This document shows, one piece after another, positions 42,077 to 48,899 of a stretch of 64,000 nucleotides of DNA; within the stretch, counting starts at the first letter, position 1; each line of letters begins with the position of its first letter. The stretch comes from CAMDTE01 sp034679985 (GTDB lineage: Bacteria; Bacteroidota; Bacteroidia; Flavobacteriales; Schleiferiaceae): assembly GCA_034679985.1 (NCBI GenBank), contig JAXITR010000002.1, positions 31,655 to 95,654 of the forward strand. Reading direction: 5' to 3'. The position numbers and the translations under genes are program-made. A model generated the notes under the pieces. That model ran no database searches. It was not told the DNA's origin and saw only the letters and a list, made by a program, of their open reading frames with translations.

Positions 42077-42484
42077 TCAGCCCAAATCATCGGTAGGGTC
42101 GTCGTGCTGTCCGTACGGACGGTCTTGACGATCCTGCTGGCGCATGGGGTTGTGGCCGAGCATGGTCATGCTGTCCGCTGCAATTTCAACAGAATATCGT
42201 GTTTGGCCGGAATCATCGGTCCACTGGCGCGAACGAATCTTCCCTTCAATAAATACCTTGTCACCTTTGTGCAAATGACGTTCGCAAACTTCGCCCAGAC
42301 GCGGACTGCGCACCACAATCGTGTGCCATTCCGTAGACTCTTTACGCTCTCCCTCGCGGTTGGTGTACGACTCGGTCGTTGCCAAAGGAAAGCGAACGAG
42401 CATGCCGCCGTTTTCAAAATTTCGAACCTCAGGGTCCTTGCCCAAATTCCCAATGAGCATGACTTTATTTAGGGTACCGGCCAT
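42077..42484 (-). CDS. ssb: Single-stranded DNA-binding protein
   Basis: A 135-residue SSB with the OB fold from MAGTLNKVMLIGNLGKDPEV through KVFIEGKIRSRQWTDDSGQT. The C-terminal tail is short and polar (RQQDRQDRPYGQHDD) and ends PTDDLG. SSB proteins usually end in an acidic tip closing with Pro-Phe, the site that recruits repair and replication partners; here the acidic residues are kept but the Pro-Phe is missing. It sits between mutY and gldE, 27 bases from gldE, in the conserved operon. Confidence 0.95.
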   Translation of the reverse strand: MAGTLNKVMLIGNLGKDPEVRNFENGGMLVRFPLATTESYTNREGERKESTEWHTIVVRSPRLGEVCERHLHKGDKVFIEGKIRSRQWTDDSGQTRYSVEIAADSMTMLGHNPMRQQDRQDRPYGQHDDPTDDLG

Positions 42485-42515
42485 TGTATTAGAATAGCAA
42501 ATGAGTTGTGTTTAT

Positions 42516-43529
42516 TTAACCAAAGGTACTATTTTTTTCAAGCCAACGACCCACCGGCACGGGCCAAGCAAGGTCTTCCCAATTACCTTGTGCGACCCAC
42601 TCAAATCCATCCGGTTGGCTGGTTACATCACGGGCGTCCAGGCGGTAAAAATGAATCCACAACCGTCGGTGACTCAGCCGGTGTTCCACCGGGCTTCCGG
42701 CATTCCATGCTTTGATTTCAGCCTCCGGCATGCCCAAATCACTCGGTTGAGGCAAGTCCATCAATCCCGGCCAAATGCCGCTAACGGGCCTTTTTCCGCA
42801 CAAAAAATGTCCGTCGCGAACTACGAACATGCGGTGCCAGTCCTCTTCCAGAACTTTTGTTTTACCCAACTTTACCGGGAGCATTTCTGCCTTTTTGGAT
42901 TGAAATGCCACTGCGCAGTCTGCCGCAACGGGGCATTCACCGCACTTGGGTTGCTTGGGTGTACAGACCAAACTTCCCAGTTCCATGAGTGCTTGGGTGT
43001 GGTCGCCGCAATCGCCGGACGGCAGAAGGGAATCCGCCAATTCCCATAGGGCCTTATGGCCTTCCGGCTTATCGATGGGGGCTTCAATTGCAGCCCATCG
43101 GCTCAGAACGCGGTAAACGTTTCCGTCCACAGCGGCTGCGCGGGTTCCAAAGGCAATGGAGGCAATGGCTCCGGCGGTGTACGGCCCGACTCCCGGCAAG
43201 GCGCGCCAATCGGCAACCTCGGTTTTCCATACCCCTCCCCATTCGTTCGCCACGATTTTCGCGGCAGCGTGTAAGTTACGAGCGCGGGCATAGTAGCCCA
43301 ATCCTTGCCAAACTTGCAGCAAGTCGTCCAGTTGCGCTGACGCTAAATCTTCCACGGTGGGAAATCGTTCCACAAACCGCAGGAAATAGGGAGTACCTTG
43401 TTCCACCCGGGTTTGTTGGAGCAGCACCTCGCTCAACCAAATGGCATAGGGATTGCGGTGTTCCCGCCAAGGGAGCTCACGTTTGTGCGCTTGGTACCAG
43501 CGAACCAACCGATGCGAGAAGTCTGTCAT
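42516..43529 (-). CDS. mutY: A/G-specific adenine glycosylase
   Basis: A 337-residue DNA repair enzyme that removes adenine paired with 8-oxoguanine. The HhH-GPD core has LSEVLLQQTRVEQGTPYFLR with the catalytic glutamate, LPGVGPYTAGAIASIAFG, and VDGNVYRVLSRW with the catalytic aspartate. The iron-sulphur cluster ligands are intact in CTPKQPKCGECPVAADC (four cysteines). The C-terminal MutT-like domain recognises 8-oxoG (HRLSHRRLWIHFYRLDA). It heads the mutY-ssb-gldE-gldD unit and is divergent from the HU gene. Confidence 0.97.
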   Translation of the reverse strand: MTDFSHRLVRWYQAHKRELPWREHRNPYAIWLSEVLLQQTRVEQGTPYFLRFVERFPTVEDLASAQLDDLLQVWQGLGYYARARNLHAAAKIVANEWGGVWKTEVADWRALPGVGPYTAGAIASIAFGTRAAAVDGNVYRVLSRWAAIEAPIDKPEGHKALWELADSLLPSGDCGDHTQALMELGSLVCTPKQPKCGECPVAADCAVAFQSKKAEMLPVKLGKTKVLEEDWHRMFVVRDGHFLCGKRPVSGIWPGLMDLPQPSDLGMPEAEIKAWNAGSPVEHRLSHRRLWIHFYRLDARDVTSQPDGFEWVAQGNWEDLAWPVPVGRWLEKNSTFG

Positions 43530-43539
43530 GCAAAAAGGC

Positions 43540-43570
43540 TTGTTAAATCAGGGTTTACTTCGTATCTTTG
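43540..43570 (+). promoter_or_regulatory. Promoter of the HU gene with both -33 and -7 elements
   Basis: TTG at 43540-43542, a 20-base spacer and TATCTTTG at 43563-43570 fit the Bacteroidota promoter consensus. The leader to the ATG is about 50 bases and AT-rich, as expected for a strongly expressed gene. Confidence 0.7.
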
Positions 43571-43626
43571 CGCCCTCAAAATTAGCTACCTACAACTCTT
43601 TTTAAACTTATTTAAATCGAACCAAA

Positions 43627-43920
43627 ATGACCAAAGCCGACATTGTCAACCGCGTTGCTGAGAAGACTGGTATGGAAAAAGCCGACGTTCAGGCAGTTGT
43701 AGAAGGAATGATGCGCGAAGTTAAAGCGAGCATGGAAGCCGGCGACAACGTTTATTTGCGCGGCTTCGGAAGCTTTATTTTGAAGAAGCGCGCCAAGAAA
43801 ACAGGCCGCAACATCTCCAAGAACACCACTTTGGTGATCCCCGCCCACTACATTCCTGCTTTCAAGCCTGCGAAGACCTTTGCAGACTCTGTGAAAACCA
43901 ACGTAGCCGTTCAGGAGTAA
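43627..43920 (+). CDS. hup: HU-family DNA-binding protein
   Basis: A 97-residue nucleoid protein that bends DNA as a dimer. The start MTKADIVNRVAEKTGMEKAD and the segment GDNVYLRGFGSFILKKRAKK are typical; the beta-arm that enters the minor groove contains GRNISKNTTLVIPAHYIPAF with the proline at its tip. It precedes a TPR gene, a 29-residue basic protein and rng, an order common in Bacteroidota, and has a well-formed promoter. Confidence 0.96.
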   Translation: MTKADIVNRVAEKTGMEKADVQAVVEGMMREVKASMEAGDNVYLRGFGSFILKKRAKKTGRNISKNTTLVIPAHYIPAFKPAKTFADSVKTNVAVQE

Positions 43921-43941
43921 TCCGGAACAAACCCTTTGCCG

Positions 43942-44433
43942 ATGACTCCTTCGCGTTCCAAACTCGTACTAAGTATCGCTGCAGCCCTTGTGGTATCGGC
44001 GTCCTTGGTGTGGTTGGTGCCGAGATCGCCATCGGCAGCGCCGCAGGCAGAAGAAGCCGCGCTTTCTCCCTTGGATGCCAAGGTGCAAAAAGCGGTCGAA
44101 TTGATTCAAGGAGGTTCGGAGAACCCCATGGAGGCCATTATGTTGCTGCGCGAAGTCGTCCAAGAAGATTCCAATCACCGAGACGCCCACTTTTGGTTGG
44201 GTGAATTTTCGGTGCAATCGGGTCAAATGGACAAAGCGGTGGAACGCTTTCGCCGTGTTGTATCCCTGGATCCTGCTTTTGCACCCGGGGTAGAGAAATT
44301 GGCCACAGTGTACTTGCAGCTGGGGCAGGCCGACAGTGCTGATGCCGTGGTGCATCGGTTCTTGGACCGATATCCGCAAGCGGAGGGAGCAGACCGTGTG
44401 AAAGCGTTGCACACGGAACACGCCCCCCAATAA
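43942..44433 (+). CDS. TPR-repeat membrane-anchored protein
   Basis: A 163-residue protein with an N-terminal membrane anchor or signal (SKLVLSIAAALVVSASLVWL) and three tetratricopeptide repeats (for example HRDAHFWLGEFSVQSGQMDK and APGVEKLATVYLQLGQADSA). It lies between the HU gene and rng, a place where Bacteroidota genomes usually carry a TPR protein. The frame also allows a TTG two codons upstream, but ATG 43942 is preferred. The function is unknown; it may be a periplasmic adaptor. Confidence 0.85.
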   Translation: MTPSRSKLVLSIAAALVVSASLVWLVPRSPSAAPQAEEAALSPLDAKVQKAVELIQGGSENPMEAIMLLREVVQEDSNHRDAHFWLGEFSVQSGQMDKAVERFRRVVSLDPAFAPGVEKLATVYLQLGQADSADAVVHRFLDRYPQAEGADRVKALHTEHAPQ

Positions 44434-44452
44434 CCTTTTAAACGACTTAGCT

Positions 44453-44542
44453 ATGCCAAGCGGAAAGAAAAGAAAGCGCCATAAGATGGCCACTCACAAG
44501 CGTAAAAAGCGTCTTCGCAAGAACCGTCACAAAAAGCGCTAA
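44453..44542 (+). CDS. 29-residue Lys/Arg-rich protein upstream of rng
   Basis: A tiny ORF encodes MPSGKKRKRHKMATHKRKKR followed by LRKNRHKKR; 20 of the 29 residues are basic (Lys, Arg or His). I recall a nearly identical small protein at this position upstream of the RNase E/G gene in many Bacteroidota. Such a composition fits a ribosomal protein or another RNA-binding peptide; the family has been little studied and I cannot assign a name. It lies 19 bases after the TPR gene and six bases before rng, so it is translated from the same mRNA. Confidence 0.8.
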   Translation: MPSGKKRKRHKMATHKRKKRLRKNRHKKR

Positions 44543-44548
44543 TCGCCA

Positions 44549-46069
44549 ATGCGTACCGAACTCGTCATTCAAACCAGCGGATCGGACGCAGAATTGGCTC
44601 TTCTTCAGGATGGTCGTCTTGTGGAGCTCGTCGCCGAAAAAGGCGACGATCGCTTCTCAGTGGGCGATATCTACTTGGGCCGCGTAAAGAAAGTAGCTCC
44701 AGGACTCAATGCCGCGTTCGTGGATGTAGGGCACGCAAAAGATGCCTTCCTCCACTACCACGACTTGGGTCCGCAATTGGCTTCTTGGCAGCAATTCACC
44801 AAAAAGGTGTTGTTGGGCAAGCAGCCAGCCACAATTTCCGATTTCCAGCTTCAGGCTGAAATTGAGAAAGAGGGCGCTATGGACGAAGCGGTTAAAGTAG
44901 GACAAGACATCCTGGTACAGATCATCAAAGAACCGATTTCCACCAAGGGACCCCGAATTACTTCGGAAATCTCCCTGGCGGGTCGGTTTATGGTGTTGGT
45001 GCCCTTTTCGGACCGTGTATCGGTTTCGCAAAAGATTCGGGAACGAAAAGAAAAAGAGCGACTGCGTCGGCTCGCGGACAGCATTCGGCCCAAGGGATTT
45101 GGGTTGATTGTACGTACTGTAGCGGAAAACAAAACCGAAGTCGAACTGACTGCGGATTTGGAAGGCCTGATGGCCAAATGGAAATCACTGCACCGGCAAT
45201 TGCGCCAGGCCAAGTCTGGTCAGCGCGTAATGCAGGAAATGGACCGAGCGTCTGCGTTTTTGCGCGACGTCTTCAACGAATCGTTCACCAAGATCCACGT
45301 GGACAACGAGGATTGGGCGAACGAAGTCAAGCAGTACCTCCAGGAAATTGCCCCGGACAAAGCGGACATGGTGAAGTTGTACTCCGGTACGGCGCCCATT
45401 TTCCAGCATTTCAACGTGGACCGTCAGGTTAAAACCTCGTTCGGTCGCACGGTAACCTTGCAAAAAGGTGCTTACCTCATCATTGAGCATACGGAGGCGT
45501 TGCACGTCATTGACGTGAACAGCGGCAACCGAGGCGCGGTGGGAGAAAGTCAGGAAGAAGGTGCCTTGGCGGTCAATTTATTGGCAGCGGAAGAGGTTGC
45601 TCGTCAGTTGCGCTTGCGGGACATGGGCGGCATCATTGTGGTGGATTTTATTGATTTGCACTCCAACGAGCACCGTCGGGCACTGTACGACAAGGTGAAA
45701 GAAATGATGTCCCAAGACCGGGCCAAGCACAAAATTTTGCCTCCGTCCAAATTTGGATTGGTGGAAATTACCCGCCAGCGAGTGCGTCCGGAAAAAGCAA
45801 TCGAAACCCAAGAAGAAAACCCAGACATGTTGGTGGATGCCCCCATTGTCTTGGTGGAAAAATTGGAGCAGGAGTTTGCTTCGTTGGCGCAGCGCAAAAA
45901 GAAGGACGGGAAGAAGTGGGCCTTACACGTTCACCCGTTCCTGCATGCCTACTTGACCAAAGGGCTGTTTTGGAGCAGCATACTGCACCAATGGCAGCGC
46001 AAGTACAAAGGCAAAATGGATGTAGTTCCACGGGACTCGTTCAAGATGCTGGAGTATAAGTTTCAGTAA
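44549..46069 (+). CDS. rng: Ribonuclease G/E
   Basis: A 506-residue endoribonuclease of the RNase E/G family that processes rRNA and starts mRNA decay. The S1 domain occupies about residues 35-130 (DIYLGRVKKVAPGLNAAFVD), the family segment ISTKGPRITSEISLAGRFMV follows, and the catalytic metal-binding aspartates are in LHVIDVNSGNRG and IVVDFIDLHS. The GLVEITRQRVRP motif is also present. The zinc-link cysteines and the long C-terminal scaffold of E. coli RNase E are absent, so it is RNase G-like in length. A terminator follows 62 bases later. Confidence 0.95.
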   Translation: MRTELVIQTSGSDAELALLQDGRLVELVAEKGDDRFSVGDIYLGRVKKVAPGLNAAFVDVGHAKDAFLHYHDLGPQLASWQQFTKKVLLGKQPATISDFQLQAEIEKEGAMDEAVKVGQDILVQIIKEPISTKGPRITSEISLAGRFMVLVPFSDRVSVSQKIRERKEKERLRRLADSIRPKGFGLIVRTVAENKTEVELTADLEGLMAKWKSLHRQLRQAKSGQRVMQEMDRASAFLRDVFNESFTKIHVDNEDWANEVKQYLQEIAPDKADMVKLYSGTAPIFQHFNVDRQVKTSFGRTVTLQKGAYLIIEHTEALHVIDVNSGNRGAVGESQEEGALAVNLLAAEEVARQLRLRDMGGIIVVDFIDLHSNEHRRALYDKVKEMMSQDRAKHKILPPSKFGLVEITRQRVRPEKAIETQEENPDMLVDAPIVLVEKLEQEFASLAQRKKKDGKKWALHVHPFLHAYLTKGLFWSSILHQWQRKYKGKMDVVPRDSFKMLEYKFQ

Positions 46070-46131
46070 GGCTTGCCACCGCGTTGCATTGGATGGTTAT
46101 CCTTTTCAAGTGGTGTACAACTTAAGTGTTT

Positions 46132-46159
46132 AAAAGGCGGCCCCTGGGCCGCCTTTTTT
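46132..46159 (+). terminator. Terminator after rng, abutting the recX promoter
   Basis: AAAAGGCGGCCC pairs with GGGCCGCCTTTT, and the T-run (46154-46159) leads directly into TTTCTTTG in front of recX. Confidence 0.88.
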
Positions 46160-46160
46160 G

Positions 46161-46168
46161 TTTCTTTG
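46161..46168 (+). promoter_or_regulatory. Near-consensus -7 box for recX
   Basis: TTTCTTTG (one mismatch to TAnnTTTG) lies four bases before the recX ATG at 46173, the same spacing as the exact boxes elsewhere in the window. Confidence 0.5.
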
Positions 46169-46172
46169 CGGT

Positions 46173-46652
46173 ATGGCTTGGCAAGCAAAGAAAGTATTCA
46201 CCTTGGAGGACGGGAGGGCGGCTTTGGAACGCTACTGCGCCTACCAGGAGCGGTGCCAGAGCGAGGTCAAAACCAAGATTGCCTCTTTGGGTTTTCGAGG
46301 GGACGCCGCGGATCAACTCCTATTGGATGCTTTTGCAGCGGATTGGGTGAACGAAGAGCGATTTGCGCGGGCCTATGCGCGGGGAAAGTTTCGGTCGTTG
46401 GGCTGGGGCAGAATCAAGATTATCCACGGGCTGCGCGCCAAAGGAGTGTCCGGAGCGTGTGTGGCGCTGGGATTGAGTGAATTGGACCCGGAGGAATACG
46501 AGGCGGCCGCGCGCTTGCGCGGAGCTAAGGAATGGGAGGCCGCGAGCGGGGTTCCCGTGCACCAACGCCGCTTCAAGGTGGAACAGGCTTTGTACCAGCG
46601 CGGATTCGAATCCGAATGGGCACGGGAGACAGCACCCGGCAGAGAAGAATAA
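46173..46652 (+). CDS. recX: Regulatory protein RecX
   Basis: A 159-residue RecX-family protein, a modulator that caps and inhibits RecA filaments. Three helical repeats are visible: AALERYCAYQERCQSEVKTK, then LLLDAFAADWVNEERFARAY with GWGRIKIIHGLRAKGVS, then a C-terminal repeat ending QALYQRGFESEWARE. It is far from recA (13.7 kb), which is usual in Bacteroidota. ATG 46173 starts the conserved region; the frame extends back into the terminator. It converges on ltaE. Confidence 0.9.
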   Translation: MAWQAKKVFTLEDGRAALERYCAYQERCQSEVKTKIASLGFRGDAADQLLLDAFAADWVNEERFARAYARGKFRSLGWGRIKIIHGLRAKGVSGACVALGLSELDPEEYEAAARLRGAKEWEAASGVPVHQRRFKVEQALYQRGFESEWARETAPGREE

Positions 46653-46678
46653 AGCGTTTGTTGTCCCTTCCCGAGGAT

Positions 46679-47728
46679 TTAGGCTTGGCGGGGCGCGAAG
46701 GAATTCAATCCCGCACAAAGGGCTTCCACGGCGCGGTCCGCTACGTCGTAGTGCGTGACGGCGCGCAGCCACCGTGCGTCCATGGCAGAAATTCCGATTC
46801 CCTTTTCGGCCAAATGACTTTGCAGCTGGCGCGCGTCGCAACCGTCGGCCAGGCGAAAGATGACGATGTTGGTGGCCACCGGTTTGCATTCTGTCACCCA
46901 AGGAAGCTGCTTCAAAAACGTCCCGATTTGGGCAGCTCTTCGGTGGTCGTCGGACAGGCGTTCCACGTGGTGGTCCAAGGCGTAGAGGGCTGCTGCGGCC
47001 AGGTAGCCGGCTTGGCGCATGCCGCCGCCAAAGCGTTTTCGGATGCGCCGTGCGTGTTGAATAAAATCGCGGTTGCCCACCAAGACGGAACCCACGGGTG
47101 CACCCAGTCCTTTACTGAAACACAGGGAAATGCTGTCGAACAATCGGCCGTAGTCTTCGGGGGACTCGCGGTCGTGCACCAAGGCATTCCACAAGCGAGC
47201 GCCGTCCAAATGGAAGGCCAGTTGGTGTTCGCGGGCAACCGCTTCAGCGGCCCGGAGTGCGTCCAAACCCAGGCAGGTGCCGCCGCCCTTGTTGCTGGTG
47301 TTTTCCAAGACCACCAAACGGGTGGGGGCGGCGTGAACGTTGTCTTGTGGCTGCAACGCTCCGCGGATATCGTCGGGTGACACCCGTCCGTAGGCGTCGC
47401 CGGCAACCCGCACTTGCACGCCGGAGTTGAAGGCAACTCCGCCTCCTTCGTAGTTGTAGACGTGGGCCAGCGGAGAGCAGATGAGTTCGTCCCCCGGACG
47501 GGTGTGCACGTTGATGGCGATTTGATTGGTCATGGTGCCCGACGGACAAAAAAGACCTGCTTCCATTCCAAACCGTTCGGCGGTAGTGGCCTCCAAAAGT
47601 TGAACGGTGGGATCGTCGCCCAGGACGTCGTCCCCTACAGGCGCAGCGTTCATGGCGGCGAGCATCTGGGGCGTGGGACGGGTCACGGTGTCGGACCGAA
47701 AGTCGGCCCAAAAAGCAGGAGCATTCAT
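46679..47728 (-). CDS. ltaE: Low-specificity threonine aldolase
   Basis: A 349-residue PLP enzyme that splits L-threonine or L-allo-threonine to glycine and acetaldehyde. DFRSDTVTRPTPQMLAAM is the family start; GDDVLGDDPTVQLLEA and GLFCPSGTMTNQIAINVHTR follow; the PLP aspartate is in FHLDGARLWNALV and the lysine in SLCFSKGLGAPVGSVLVG. ATG 47728 is chosen because it precedes the conserved start by nine residues. A shortened -7 element (TACTTTG) lies five bases upstream. It could supply glycine to the gcvP-dependent cleavage system. Confidence 0.94.
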   Translation of the reverse strand: MNAPAFWADFRSDTVTRPTPQMLAAMNAAPVGDDVLGDDPTVQLLEATTAERFGMEAGLFCPSGTMTNQIAINVHTRPGDELICSPLAHVYNYEGGGVAFNSGVQVRVAGDAYGRVSPDDIRGALQPQDNVHAAPTRLVVLENTSNKGGGTCLGLDALRAAEAVAREHQLAFHLDGARLWNALVHDRESPEDYGRLFDSISLCFSKGLGAPVGSVLVGNRDFIQHARRIRKRFGGGMRQAGYLAAAALYALDHHVERLSDDHRRAAQIGTFLKQLPWVTECKPVATNIVIFRLADGCDARQLQSHLAEKGIGISAMDARWLRAVTHYDVADRAVEALCAGLNSFAPRQA

Positions 47729-47752
47729 GGCACCAAAGTACGGCAAGTGCCG

Positions 47753-47760
47753 TATTTTTG
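47753..47760 (+). promoter_or_regulatory. TAnnTTTG -7 box for prfB
   Basis: TATTTTTG lies seven bases before the prfB ATG, giving a leaderless or nearly leaderless mRNA. It is divergent from the ltaE start 25 bases away. Confidence 0.65.
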
Positions 47761-47767
47761 CATACTT

Positions 47768-48883
47768 ATGGTGACTACGGATCGCGTACGCGAAATTTTT
47801 GATCGATTGAAGGCCCTGGAGGGCTACCTGCGCCTGGAAGAGAAGCGCATCACCTTGGCCAACGAGGAGGAGCGCACGGTGAACCCCGGTTTTTGGGACG
47901 ATTCCAAAAAGGCGGAGACTACCATGAAGAAAATCCGGGAACTGAAGTACTGGGTGGATGGATTCAAGGCGGTTAAGGCGCAGTGCGAAGAACTGGAGTT
48001 GTCTTTGGAGTTTTTCCGGGAAGGCGAACTCACCGAAGCAGAAGTGGACGCACTCTACGCCGCAGCCGACGATGCCTTGGGTACCATGGAATTCCGGAAC
48101 ATGCTTTCCGGCGAAGAAGACAAATTAAGTGCTGTCCTCCAGATTACGGCGGGTGCAGGCGGAACCGAGTCCTGCGACTGGGCCGGGATGCTGATGCGCA
48201 TGTACCTGCGTTGGGCGGAGCGCAACGGCCACAAGGTTCGGGAATTGAACTTCCAAGAAGGCGAAGTGGCCGGCGTGAAGACGGTCACCTTGGAAATCGA
48301 GGGCGAGTTCGTCTTTGGTTACCTCAAAGGCGAGAACGGAGTGCACCGGTTGGTGCGGGTTTCCCCGTTCGACAGCAACGCACGCCGGCATACGTCGTTT
48401 GTGAGCGTGTACGTTTATCCGTTGGTGGACGACACCATCGATATTCAGGTGAATTTGGGCGAGATCGAATGGGACACGTTCCGTTCCAGCGGCGCCGGCG
48501 GTCAGAACGTCAACAAGGTAGAAACCGGGGTGCGTTTGCGGCACAAGCCGTCGGGCATCGTGATTGAAAACACCGAAACGCGTTCCCAGTTGCAGAACAA
48601 GGAAAAGGCGATTCAATTGCTGAAGTCTCGTTTGTACGAGATGGAAATAGAGGCGCGCAACGCCAAACGCGCAGAAATTGAATCCGGCAAGAAGAAAATT
48701 GAGTGGGGTTCTCAGATCCGAAACTACGTTTTGCACCCGTATAAATTGGTGAAGGACGTGCGCACTGGCGCGGAAACTTCGGATCCGGACCGGGTGTTGG
48801 ACGGTGAGATTGATGCATTTTTGAAAGCGTTCCTCATGTCCGACGGTTCGGCGGCTCAAGAGCTGGACGACCTGGATTTGTAA
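47768..48883 (+). CDS. prfB: Peptide chain release factor 2 (no frameshift site)
   Basis: A 371-residue class I release factor that reads UAA and UGA. The GGQ peptide-release motif is in SSGAGGQNVNKVETGVRLRH near residue 245, and the codon-reading SPF tripeptide is in LVRVSPFDSNARRHTSF, which marks RF2 rather than RF1. In many bacteria prfB needs a +1 frameshift at an in-frame UGA around codon 26; here the matching segment (EGYLRLEEKR) is continuous with no stop codon, so the autoregulatory frameshift is absent. The following T9SS protein begins 16 bases later. Confidence 0.96.
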   Translation: MVTTDRVREIFDRLKALEGYLRLEEKRITLANEEERTVNPGFWDDSKKAETTMKKIRELKYWVDGFKAVKAQCEELELSLEFFREGELTEAEVDALYAAADDALGTMEFRNMLSGEEDKLSAVLQITAGAGGTESCDWAGMLMRMYLRWAERNGHKVRELNFQEGEVAGVKTVTLEIEGEFVFGYLKGENGVHRLVRVSPFDSNARRHTSFVSVYVYPLVDDTIDIQVNLGEIEWDTFRSSGAGGQNVNKVETGVRLRHKPSGIVIENTETRSQLQNKEKAIQLLKSRLYEMEIEARNAKRAEIESGKKKIEWGSQIRNYVLHPYKLVKDVRTGAETSDPDRVLDGEIDAFLKAFLMSDGSAAQELDDLDL

Positions 48884-48899
48884 TTCGTACCTTTTGACC

